From NCBI GenBank assembly GCA_029259875.1, contig JAJDEK010000508.1:1-7488 (forward strand): 7,488 bases of DNA. Direction: 5' to 3'. Positions 1 to 6,209 of this stretch are shown here, one piece after another (positions within the stretch are counted from its first letter, which is position 1; the number at the start of each line of letters is the position of its first letter). The DNA is from Planctomycetaceae bacterium (GTDB taxonomy: Bacteria > Planctomycetota > Planctomycetia > Planctomycetales > Planctomycetaceae). The position numbers and the translations under genes are program-made. The notes below the pieces were generated by a model. The model did not search any database. It had not been told where the DNA came from and saw only the letters and a list, made by a program, of their open reading frames with translations.

Positions 1-23
1 TTTGTGCGATCATTCTTCAAACT

Positions 24-53
24 AAAAAGGGGCCACCCGGAGTGGCCCCTTTT
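24..53 (-). terminator. Rho-independent terminator of the nrdAB operon
   Basis: A perfect 12-bp stem pairs 25-36 (AAAAGGGGCCAC) with 42-53 (GTGGCCCCTTTT) around a 5-nt loop. Read on the minus strand, the GC-rich core is followed by five U residues (complement of 24-28), as expected of an intrinsic terminator for nrdB, which ends about 55 bp away. The stem is symmetric and gives four U on the plus strand too, so it could also stop a convergent gene lying left of the window. No coding sequence is visible in 1-108. Confidence 0.9.
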
Positions 54-63
54 CGCGTCATCT

Positions 64-88
64 TGGACTCACCATTACGGTGAGCCCA
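64..88 (-). other. Stem-loop in the nrdB 3' untranslated region
   Basis: CTCACC (68-73) pairs with GGTGAG (79-84) across the loop ATTAC. TGG (64-66) and CCA (86-88) extend the stem beyond one A/C mismatch. It lies between the nrdB stop codon and the terminator and has no U-run on the minus strand, so it is not a terminator itself. It could stabilise the 3' end of the nrdAB messenger against exonucleases; that role is inference. Confidence 0.5.
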
Positions 89-108
89 ATCTGTTTCTAA
101 CTGACGAC

Positions 109-1191
109 TCAGTCCCAGTTTAAAGAACCAGAACTTTGATATTCAGTCACTCTGGTTTCGAAAAAGTTCTTCTCTTTCGAAAGGTCCATTGTTTCGCTCA
201 TCCAGGGGAACGGATTCGAAGAACCGTACTGGGGAGGTAGACCAATACGCTCCAAACGACGGTCAGCAATGTGCTGCACATATTCGCGGAACAGATCGCC
301 ATTCAATCCTAGAATCCCAGTAGGTAAACAATCCTTAGCATATTCAATTTCTAACTCGGCAGCATACTTGATGCGGTCAATAATCGTCTGTTGGAATTCA
401 GGGCTCCAGAGATCCGGATTTTCCTGTTTAATTCCATTGATCAGATCAATGCCGAAGTTCAAGTGAATGGTTTCATCCCGCAGGATGTACTGAAACTGTT
501 CGCCAATACCGGTCATCATATTGCGACGATGGAATGAAAGTACCATCACAAAACCGGTATAGAAGAAGAGTCCTTCCATAATTAAATAGTAACCGATCAA
601 ATTCTTTAAAAAGGCCTGTGCCCCTTCAAAGGTATCTGTCGTAAATTCAGGATCGAGAATCTCAGACGTCAATTCCATTTCCAGCTGATCTTTTTTCGCG
701 ATCGCGGGAACTTCATGGTACATATTGAAGACTTCAGACTCATTGAGTCCAAGGCTTTCCACAATATATAGGAACGTGTGAGAGTGCACGGCTTCTTCAA
801 ACGCCTGACGCAGTAAGTACTGACGACATTCGGCATTGGTCACATGCTTGAAGATAGCCAACACGATATTGTTCGCTACCAGGCTCTCAGCCGTCGCAAA
901 GAAACCCAGATTTCGCATGATGACAAACCGTTCGCCATCGCTTAGTTTGTTGGAACGCCACATTTCGATGTCTTTGGTCATGCCAACTTCTGTCGGCATC
1001 CAGTGATTCGCACAACCATTCAGATAGTGTTCCCAAGCCCAATGGTACTTTAAAGGCATCAATTGATTGACGTCGACCTGAGAACAATTAATCAGTCGTT
1101 TATTATCTGCTTTGAAACGGCCCTGTGGAGTATCGCCCACGGGAGGAACCGATGTTGAAGAAGCTGTATTTGCATTGAGAATTGTCATCAT
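109..1191 (-). CDS. nrdB: Class Ic ribonucleoside-diphosphate reductase beta subunit (R2c)
   Basis: This 360-residue ferritin-like subunit holds the metal cofactor that starts radical chemistry in NrdA, allowing reduction of ribonucleoside diphosphates to dNDPs in the cytoplasm. Six metal ligands are visible: E102, E133, H136, E206, E240 and H243. The position of the class Ia radical tyrosine (four residues after H136) is F140, and the first ligand is Glu rather than Asp. These two traits define class Ic, which uses an Mn(IV)/Fe(III) centre instead of a tyrosyl radical. Radical-transfer residues W64, Y235 and the C-terminal Y351 are kept. All of these sit 13 residues later than the published Chlamydia trachomatis residues (E89, F127, Y222, Y338), and the rest resembles that protein as I remember it. 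The C-terminal tail expected to dock on NrdA is present (residues 341-360), which argues against an R2-like ligand-binding oxidase. The gene lies 74 bp behind nrdA with no promoter seen between them. Translation may begin at either of two adjacent ATGs (1191 or 1188). Confidence 0.96.
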   Translation of the reverse strand: MMTILNANTASSTSVPPVGDTPQGRFKADNKRLINCSQVDVNQLMPLKYHWAWEHYLNGCANHWMPTEVGMTKDIEMWRSNKLSDGERFVIMRNLGFFATAESLVANNIVLAIFKHVTNAECRQYLLRQAFEEAVHSHTFLYIVESLGLNESEVFNMYHEVPAIAKKDQLEMELTSEILDPEFTTDTFEGAQAFLKNLIGYYLIMEGLFFYTGFVMVLSFHRRNMMTGIGEQFQYILRDETIHLNFGIDLINGIKQENPDLWSPEFQQTIIDRIKYAAELEIEYAKDCLPTGILGLNGDLFREYVQHIADRRLERIGLPPQYGSSNPFPWMSETMDLSKEKNFFETRVTEYQSSGSLNWD

Positions 1192-1195
1192 AACA

Positions 1196-1201
1196 CCTCT
1201 T
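1196..1201 (-). promoter_or_regulatory. nrdB ribosome binding site
   Basis: The minus strand reads AAGAGG, then TGTT, then ATGATG. Spacing to the first ATG (1191) is only 4 nt, and to the second (1188) it is 7 nt. The second ATG is therefore the better-placed start, which would shorten NrdB by one residue to 359. Confidence 0.6.
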
Positions 1202-1265
1202 TAAAATCCATTAAGTAAATTAAGTGAGCACAATTGAAAACCGATGGCGGCACAAAAACTTGTCA

Positions 1266-4118
1266 TTACTGACATGCCTCGCAGTCACCATCTAGGTTAC
1301 AAGACTCACCGGGAGTCACTAACGTCGCTGCTACCTCTTCTCGTTCGACCTGAATGTCACCTGAGGCACTTGAGTTTTTCATCCAACGAGGCTGAATTCC
1401 GAATTTATTGACGTCCACTGTTGATTTCTCAACCTGAGTCGCCGCCAAAGTTCGCAGATAGTAGGTCGTCTTCAACCCACGTTCCCAGGCCAGCATATAC
1501 ATATCATGTAATTTTTTGCCGGAGGGTTCTTCCAAATACAGATTGAGCGATTGTCCCATATCGATCCATTTCTGGCGATGGGCGGCACACTCAATTACCC
1601 ACTTCGGATCAACTTCAAACGCCGTCAGATAACGGGCCTTCAAGTTATCAGGAATACGATCAATTTCGGAAACGGAACCATCGTAATACTTGAGTGCTTC
1701 CAGCATATCCGAATCCCAGAGCCCCTGCTCTTTTAAATCATCAACCAACTGACGATTCACCTGAGTAAATTCGCCGGATAGGTTGCTCTTCACATACAAA
1801 TGTTTGTAGGAAGGTTCGATTGATTGGGAAACACCAATGATCGTAGAAATCGTCGCGGTGGGAGCAATTGCCATCACGTTGCTATTACGCATCCCGTTTT
1901 GAGCAATCGAATCTCGGACGACCTGCCAGTCCAAACGGGTCTGTCGATCCACTTCAATCGAGTGGCCCCGTTCTTTTTCATGCAGATCAAGCGTATCAAT
2001 AGGCAGTAGACCACGGTCCCACTTGGAACCGGCATAAGACCCATAACTACCACGCTCTCCCGCTAATTCAGAAGAAGCCCGAATCGCAAAGTAAGAAATG
2101 GCTTCCATGCTGGCATCAGCAAACTCAACAGCCTGCATGCTGGCATAACTGATTCCCTGTGCAAGCAGAGCATCCTGAAAGCCCATGATCCCCAAGCCAA
2201 CAGGACGATGGCGAGTATTGGAATTGCGTGCTTCCGGAGTCGGATAGTAATTGATATCAATCACGTTATCGAGCATCCGCATTGCAGTATGAACGGTCTC
2301 TTCGAGCATTCTCAGATCAAGCTGACCATTGACAATGTGCAGCTTCAGGTTAATCGAACCCAAGTTACAAACAGCCGTTTCATCCCGAGATGTATTCAAC
2401 AGAATTTCAGTACACAGGTTGCTACTGTGAACAACGCCCGCATGGTCCTGAGGTGAACGCAGATTAGAAGGATCTTTCCAGGTAATCCAGGGATGACCTG
2501 TTTCGAACAATCGAGTCAACATCTTGCGCCACAATTCCACAGCCGAAATGCGACGGAAGAAATCGATCTCACCCGTTTCTGTCATCTTTTCATATTCGAC
2601 GTAACGCTTTTCGAAATCATGGCCATAAAGATCATGCAAATCAGATACATTATCAGGGCTGAATAAAGTCCATTCTGCATCTTCACGCACACGTTTCATG
2701 AACAGATCAGGAATCCAGTTGGCAGTATGCATATCATGGGTACGTCGTCGATCATCACCAGTGTTCTTACGCAGGTCGAGAAACTCTTCGACATCCATGT
2801 GCCATGTTTCCAGGTACGAGCAAACAGCGCCTTTGCGTTTACCCCCTTGATTCACAGCAACGGCAGTATCATTGACCACTTTCAGGAACGGAATGACTCC
2901 CTGACTTTGACCATTGGTACCACTAATGTGGGAATTCGTAGCTCGGATTTGAGTCCAGTCATTACCCAGTCCACCCGCCCACTTTGAAAGCTTGGCATTG
3001 TCGGCAACACATTTGAAAATGTGATCCAGATCATCGTTTACTGTCGAGAGATAACAGGAACTCAATTGAGGATGCAATGTGGCAGAGTTAAAGAGCGTTG
3101 GCGTTGCCGATGTGAATCGGAACGTCGAGAGAATGTTATAAAATTCAATCGCTCGACCAGTAGCATCTTCCGATTCCTGAATAGCCAGTCCCATCGAAAC
3201 ACGCATCCAGAAATACTGGGGTGTTTCAATACGTCGACCATCGATGTGCAGCAAATAGCGATCAAAAATCGCCTGCAGCCCCAGATATTGGAACAGGTGA
3301 TCGCGTTCCGGTTTTAGAGCAGCGCTGATCCGTTTGAAATCAAATTTACTCAAATCAGGAGTCAGTCGCTTGGCTTCGATTCCATCACTGAGAAACTGTT
3401 CGAAACGATCCACGTACAGTTGATTTAATTCATCGACGTCAGCGGGAGCATTTCCCAAAGCGTCATTATAGATAATCTTGAGCATCAATCGTGAGGCGAC
3501 TGTATCGTAAGCAGGATCACACTCAATGCGAGTTCGGGCAGCCAGAATCATGGCACGATACAACTCTCCGACAGAAATACCATCGAAAATGGAACGCATG
3601 ACTTCGTCAAGCAGTTCCTCAGCTGAGCAGATATCTCCCAAACCGCGGCACGCTTCTGAAAGACGAGCCAAAATGCGTGATTCATCAAAGGCGACTTTTG
3701 AACCATCCATGAGAACAACATGAAATCGGGGAGTCGCCGACTTGATTGTTTCCGACTCTTCTACCAAGTCAGCCGTAGCCCGTAATGCACGCAGCTTGGC
3801 GCGTTCTGCACGGTAAACAATATAGCGACGTGCAATACGATAGTGCCCCAGCCTCATGAGCGTCATCTCGACAACGTCTTGAATCTTTTCCACTTCAATA
3901 CCAGATTCACTACTGGCTGCAGATGCAATTTCATTGGCAACCGACTCGACCATTTCCGGAATTTCCATCCGAATTTCGTCATCAAGTGGTTGGTTATCTG
4001 CAAGATTCAATTCCGCGCGAAACGCGTTGGAGATTGCTCGACCGATCAATGAAGCGTCAAATGAGGCTGTTCTACCCCCGCGCTTCGTGACGATCCATTC
4101 TGTTTGCGCTCGAATCAT
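1266..4118 (-). CDS. nrdA: Class I ribonucleoside-diphosphate reductase alpha subunit, two ATP cones
   Basis: This 950-residue catalytic subunit reduces ribonucleoside diphosphates using the radical supplied by NrdB. It is much longer than E. coli NrdA (761 residues) because of an added N-terminal domain. Residues about 7-108 form one ATP cone (TKRGG at 11-15, closing YIVYRAER at 99-106). Residues about 132-217 form a second, in the position of the single E. coli cone, where the nucleotide-binding KR is replaced by LM (LMDG at 136-139). The catalytic barrel follows. It has C355 (SSC) and C584 as the redox pair, N567-C569-E571 (NLCTE) with the thiyl-radical cysteine, PTATIST at 753-759 for diphosphate binding, and Y886-Y887 for radical transfer. 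The C-terminal tail has C940, C946 and C949 for reduction by thioredoxin or glutaredoxin. Start choice is firm because a strong Shine-Dalgarno lies 7 nt upstream. It is the first gene of an nrdA-nrdB operon preceded by an apparent NrdR-controlled promoter. No inactivating change is seen. Confidence 0.97.
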   Translation of the reverse strand: MIRAQTEWIVTKRGGRTASFDASLIGRAISNAFRAELNLADNQPLDDEIRMEIPEMVESVANEIASAASSESGIEVEKIQDVVEMTLMRLGHYRIARRYIVYRAERAKLRALRATADLVEESETIKSATPRFHVVLMDGSKVAFDESRILARLSEACRGLGDICSAEELLDEVMRSIFDGISVGELYRAMILAARTRIECDPAYDTVASRLMLKIIYNDALGNAPADVDELNQLYVDRFEQFLSDGIEAKRLTPDLSKFDFKRISAALKPERDHLFQYLGLQAIFDRYLLHIDGRRIETPQYFWMRVSMGLAIQESEDATGRAIEFYNILSTFRFTSATPTLFNSATLHPQLSSCYLSTVNDDLDHIFKCVADNAKLSKWAGGLGNDWTQIRATNSHISGTNGQSQGVIPFLKVVNDTAVAVNQGGKRKGAVCSYLETWHMDVEEFLDLRKNTGDDRRRTHDMHTANWIPDLFMKRVREDAEWTLFSPDNVSDLHDLYGHDFEKRYVEYEKMTETGEIDFFRRISAVELWRKMLTRLFETGHPWITWKDPSNLRSPQDHAGVVHSSNLCTEILLNTSRDETAVCNLGSINLKLHIVNGQLDLRMLEETVHTAMRMLDNVIDINYYPTPEARNSNTRHRPVGLGIMGFQDALLAQGISYASMQAVEFADASMEAISYFAIRASSELAGERGSYGSYAGSKWDRGLLPIDTLDLHEKERGHSIEVDRQTRLDWQVVRDSIAQNGMRNSNVMAIAPTATISTIIGVSQSIEPSYKHLYVKSNLSGEFTQVNRQLVDDLKEQGLWDSDMLEALKYYDGSVSEIDRIPDNLKARYLTAFEVDPKWVIECAAHRQKWIDMGQSLNLYLEEPSGKKLHDMYMLAWERGLKTTYYLRTLAATQVEKSTVDVNKFGIQPRWMKNSSASGDIQVEREEVAATLVTPGESCNLDGDCEACQ

Positions 4119-4125
4119 TCGATTG

Positions 4126-4132
4126 CCTCCTT
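4126..4132 (-). promoter_or_regulatory. nrdA ribosome binding site
   Basis: The minus strand carries AAGGAGG followed by 7 nt and then the ATG at 4118. This is a full-consensus Shine-Dalgarno at ideal spacing. It fixes the nrdA start and is the strongest ribosome binding site in the window. Confidence 0.9.
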
Positions 4133-4145
4133 AAAATGGAATACT

Positions 4146-4177
4146 AAAAATCCGGCTGCGTCCATGCCGACAGCAGC
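4146..4177 (-). promoter_or_regulatory. Hairpin with U-run in the nrdA leader, possible attenuator
   Basis: On the minus strand GCTGC (4177-4173) pairs with GCAGC (4159-4155), and GTC (4171-4169) pairs with GAC (4162-4160) around a six-base loop. This gives 8 bp with a single bulged U. CGGA and then five U residues (4150-4146) follow. The shape resembles an intrinsic terminator, although the U-run starts 4 nt after the stem, which weakens the case. It ends about 13 nt before the nrdA Shine-Dalgarno, so it could act by attenuation or by affecting ribosome access. No competing antiterminator stem was identified. Confidence 0.3.
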
Positions 4178-4204
4178 TTGTTATATTCAAATAGGAACGC
4201 TGTG

Positions 4205-4399
4205 ATGCCACTGGCAGTCGCACAGAGTGTGCTCCCACAAATGGTGCTCTTGCATCAGAAGGTCAGAAATGGTGTTACAGAAAAGATGGGAAACATAAAG
4301 AGAAAGGAGCGCGTAGACAGATTCGTACATGAACTGGCAACTCCTTTTGCTCTTAAGAACCCTCACCGATCTGAAATTCGATTTCTGAATACCATCTGA
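4205..4399 (+). CDS. Doubtful 64-residue open frame antisense to the nrdA leader
   Basis: An ATG at 4205 follows AGGA (4193-4196) with 8-nt spacing and opens a 64-codon frame ending in TGA. The product would be basic, with a hydrophobic first third (MPLAVAQSVLPQMVLL) and a KRKER cluster near the middle. I recognise no family. No promoter was seen upstream, and it would be transcribed against the nrdA leader. The composition is more protein-like than the frames opposite it, but frames of this length arise by chance, so it is most likely not a gene. Confidence 0.15.
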   Translation: MPLAVAQSVLPQMVLLHQKVRNGVTEKMGNIKRKERVDRFVHELATPFALKNPHRSEIRFLNTI

Positions 4400-4569
4400 A
4401 ATGTGAGAGCCACTAGTCCATCGAACTTTGAGAGATTCGTTTTTCGAGTAAAAAATAGGCACCGCGGACGCTCTTATTAGAGACTCAAAACAGGCCGCAT
4501 CTATTCAAAAAACCACTACAACAAGGTTCGATAAAACCAACTTCAATTTCGCCTCAGACGCCACCTTTT

Positions 4570-4585
4570 GTACATCGTTTTGTCT
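4570..4585 (-). promoter_or_regulatory. Second, weaker NrdR-like box
   Basis: The 16-mer matches the published NrdR consensus (acaCwAtATaTwGTgt) at 9 of 16 positions and keeps the C-A and T-G core ends. Alone it would not be convincing. It is listed because it starts exactly 32 bp from the stronger box at 4602, leaving a 16-bp gap. NrdR boxes typically occur in pairs about three helical turns apart. Confidence 0.4.
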
Positions 4586-4601
4586 GAGTCAGTCACTCAT
4601 A

Positions 4602-4617
4602 ACACCCAATATAGTGT
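4602..4617 (-). promoter_or_regulatory. NrdR box overlapping the nrdAB -10 element
   Basis: The minus strand reads ACACTATATTGGGTGT, matching the NrdR consensus at 13 of 16 positions, with both ACAC and GTGT ends intact. NrdR is the widespread ATP-cone repressor of ribonucleotide reductase genes and usually binds tandem boxes over or near the promoter. Here the -10 hexamer lies inside the box, so binding would block RNA polymerase. The flanking hpnC gene ends before this point on the same strand, so nrdAB is the only visible target. The nrdR gene is not in the window. Confidence 0.7.
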
Positions 4618-4635
4618 GTATATTTCAGTAGTCAA
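4608..4635 (-). promoter_or_regulatory. Predicted sigma-70-type promoter of nrdAB
   Basis: TTGACT (4635-4630) and TATATT (4613-4608) each match the sigma-70 hexamers at 5 of 6 positions and are separated by 16 bp. Transcription would start near 4600. That gives nrdA an untranslated leader of about 480 nt, so an additional promoter nearer the gene cannot be excluded. A TATAAC near 4184 is one candidate but lacks a good -35. The overlap with the NrdR box supports this promoter being real. Confidence 0.6.
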
Positions 4636-4858
4636 TACTAAATGTTGGATATCGTCCAAAGATGTCAAGAATCATTAACAAGACTCTTGAAAACCCTTTA
4701 TTTGTAGAAACTACACACAATTTTCATGCAAATCCAATCTTCAGATCATTAAAAAACGCAAAAGATTTCTTTCTCAACTTGCTAACCGTCAAAGTTTAAA
4801 AAGCCCCTTCAGCTTCCACGAAGACACCATCTTAAGAGAAAGCAAAATAGAGTGAGGC

Positions 4859-4907
4859 AAAACATGCTTTAAGAATTCCAGAACTGGAAAAGCATTAAGA
4901 AAGCATG
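4859..4907 (-). terminator. Terminator downstream of hpnC
   Basis: On the minus strand CATGCTTT (4907-4900) pairs with AAAGCATG (4870-4863). Inside, TTCCAG and CTGGAA (4889-4876) form a second 6-bp stem with a 2-nt loop, and unpaired bases separate the two stems. Four U residues (4862-4859) follow directly. It begins about 13 nt past the hpnC stop, the expected place for its terminator, and makes hpnC and nrdA separate transcription units. The AT-rich outer stem and short U-run make it a moderate rather than strong terminator. Confidence 0.6.
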
Positions 4908-4919
4908 AAGAATTGTTTT

Positions 4920-5888
4920 TTAGCCCACCATACGAAAAAAACGCCTGACGAAACTTTGCATCAACAACAGCGCAAAATCGAAGCGGGAAACAACGGGCCG
5001 CTTTTCCCAAACATTGAACTGCAATCGTTCGATGCGATTCAGAATTTTCAAACCGCCTCGCGCAAATAAATCAATGTCAATTTGCAAGCGTCCGGGCAGA
5101 TGCGATATCAATGGCAGACCATCTAAAAGGAACTGTCGCGCGCGTTGGACTTCAAACTCCATTAGTTGCTGAAAGTTCTGGTTGTACTCGTTTCGTCCCA
5201 ATTGTGCTTTGGTATAGCCAAATCGCTCACAATCTTCCACAGGCAGATAAATACGGCCAATGGCAAAGTCGCGCGAAACATCCTGCCAGAAATTGGCTAG
5301 TTGCAACCCGGTACATATCGAATCAGACCACTCCAGAGTAGTTGGTGAAACAGCACGACAAAGGTGGAGTACAAGTCGCCCAACAGGGTTGGCACTCTTT
5401 TGACAATAGGCCAGCAGTTGCTCAAACGACTGATACTCCACAACACGCTGATCCTGCTCGAATGCCTGAATCAGATCATCAAACGCTTGCTGAGGTAGTT
5501 CAAATTCCCTAATCGTGGGAGCCAGAGCAACAAACACGGGATGCAAGCGTGGTACAGGGTGTTGCCGATCATCAGAGGAACCGGAAAGCATCTGATAACA
5601 ACTGGCTAATTGCGACCGCCACCAGGCGAGCAGCGCCAGTGAAGACTCTGCATCCTGAACTTCGTCCCCCAGATCATCGGCCCAACGACAAAAGGCATAA
5701 ACGTTAAAAAAGTGCTGACGCAAATAACGTGGTAAGGCCCAGGAAACAACAGGAAAATTTTCGTAATGCCCCAAAGCGATTTTCTGACAGTAGGCATTTG
5801 CCTGCTCCAGGCTGATAGGAGCATCCGTTCCCTGAAAATAGGGCGATTCGGGCCCCCAAGTGGTCAATTCGTGCTGAAATACCGTCAT
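4920..5888 (-). CDS. hpnC: Hydroxysqualene synthase HpnC, squalene/phytoene synthase family
   Basis: This 322-residue trans-isoprenyl diphosphate synthase-fold enzyme belongs to the HpnC group. In the three-enzyme HpnCDE route, HpnC converts presqualene diphosphate to hydroxysqualene, which HpnE reduces to squalene for hopanoids or other triterpenoids. Visible marks are HYENFPVVS (41-49) and LPRYLRQH (52-59), typical of HpnC rather than HpnD. The first Asp-rich motif is DDLGD (71-75), SANPVGRL lies at 165-172, and the second Asp motif is DVSRD (203-207) in an NFWQD context. The two Asp motifs bind Mg2+ and diphosphate. Length is usual and no key residue is missing. An in-frame TAA immediately precedes the ATG at 5888, so no longer start is possible, yet no good Shine-Dalgarno stands before it. 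hpnD and hpnE are not in the window and a terminator follows, so the gene seems to be transcribed alone. Family is sure; the exact HpnC assignment is likely. Confidence 0.88.
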   Translation of the reverse strand: MTVFQHELTTWGPESPYFQGTDAPISLEQANAYCQKIALGHYENFPVVSWALPRYLRQHFFNVYAFCRWADDLGDEVQDAESSLALLAWWRSQLASCYQMLSGSSDDRQHPVPRLHPVFVALAPTIREFELPQQAFDDLIQAFEQDQRVVEYQSFEQLLAYCQKSANPVGRLVLHLCRAVSPTTLEWSDSICTGLQLANFWQDVSRDFAIGRIYLPVEDCERFGYTKAQLGRNEYNQNFQQLMEFEVQRARQFLLDGLPLISHLPGRLQIDIDLFARGGLKILNRIERLQFNVWEKRPVVSRFDFALLLMQSFVRRFFRMVG

Positions 5889-5912
5889 TTAACCGGAAGT
5901 TCCCAAACGCAT
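5889..5912 (-). promoter_or_regulatory. Possible seven-codon leader ORF abutting hpnC
   Basis: The minus strand carries AGGAG (5919-5915), then CT, then an ATG opening the frame MRLGTSG. Its TAA stop is followed directly and in the same frame by the hpnC ATG. hpnC has no convincing ribosome binding site of its own, so stop-start reinitiation could explain its translation. The 2-nt spacing of AGGAG to this ATG is shorter than ideal and seven codons are easily random. Confidence 0.25.
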
Positions 5913-6055
5913 AGCTCCTGTTGATTAACAATTCTCAGTCAACTGGATAACCTATAGAGATCTGACTTTGTCGATTAAAGTGCCAAGTCCGTCAAAATGG
6001 CCAGCAGAGTTCTGTAATCTGCCGCCCGACATGAGCACTGACGAGTTAATTAGCA

Positions 6056-6061
6056 TATAAT
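6056..6061 (+). promoter_or_regulatory. Possible -10 element for der
   Basis: A perfect TATAAT stands 148 bp before the der start. The best -35 at a normal distance is TGAGCA (6032-6037, 18-bp spacer), only 3 of 6 matches, so this is a -10-only prediction. Transcription from about 6068 would give a leader of roughly 140 nt. Confidence 0.35.
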
Positions 6062-6209
6062 ACCAAAAAATCCGAATCGACGGACGCTCAACCTAATTCT
6101 GATACCAGCATACTCTGGGATACAAGCCTTGAGCTGGGAAATCAAGAGAGCAAAACCAATCCCGTCTGATTCAACCGCAAAAACGAATTCTTTAGAAAAC
6201 GTGTAAATC

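Larger units (their letters stand above)
4119..4919. other. 801-bp intergenic region between hpnC and nrdA
   Basis: From right to left this stretch holds the hpnC terminator (4859-4907), about 220 bp of AT-rich DNA with two short inverted repeats (4703-4715 and 4645-4659), the nrdAB promoter with two NrdR-like boxes (4570-4635), and a predicted leader of about 480 nt ending in a hairpin and the nrdA ribosome binding site. No convincing protein gene fills it. Minus-strand frames in the leader lack a ribosome binding site and have a Cys/His/Trp-rich, unprotein-like composition. One short plus-strand frame is listed separately as doubtful. I see no tRNA and no riboswitch that I recognise. Confidence 0.6.
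5889..6209. other. Divergent intergenic region between hpnC and der
   Basis: These 321 bp must contain the promoters of hpnC (leftward) and der (rightward). The only clear element is a perfect TATAAT for der at 6056. A TTGACT on the minus strand (5942-5937) has no -10 at a suitable distance, so the hpnC promoter is not identified. Short frames here lack ribosome binding sites and look random. Confidence 0.5.

Noticed and set aside
109..1191. NrdB-like protein as an R2-like ligand-binding oxidase rather than a reductase subunit
   Set aside because: It has the R2 C-terminal docking tail with Y351, keeps W64 and Y235 of the radical path, and lies in an operon with nrdA.
2727..3317. Plus-strand frames of 86 and 98 codons opposite nrdA
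   Set aside because: Both lie entirely antisense to conserved NrdA catalytic sequence, lack ribosome binding sites and show no recognisable domains.
4187..4462. 91-codon minus-strand frame inside the nrdA leader
   Set aside because: It starts at GTG without a ribosome binding site and its Cys/His/Trp-rich composition looks like translated noncoding DNA. No family resemblance was seen.
4663..4668. Perfect minus-strand TTGACA as a second nrdAB -35 element
   Set aside because: No acceptable -10 lies 16-18 bp downstream; the sequence there is ACATTT.
4920..5888. HpnD or phytoene synthase as the identity of the squalene-synthase-family gene
   Set aside because: The HYENFP motif and the spacing to DDLGD fit HpnC, and no carotenoid genes are adjacent.
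5704..5931. 75-codon frame overlapping the 5' end of hpnC
   Set aside because: It begins at TTG and lies out of frame over a well-supported conserved gene; it is a shadow frame.
5937..5942. Minus-strand TTGACT as the hpnC -35 element
   Set aside because: At 17 bp the -10 position reads AGGAGC, so no promoter can be supported.
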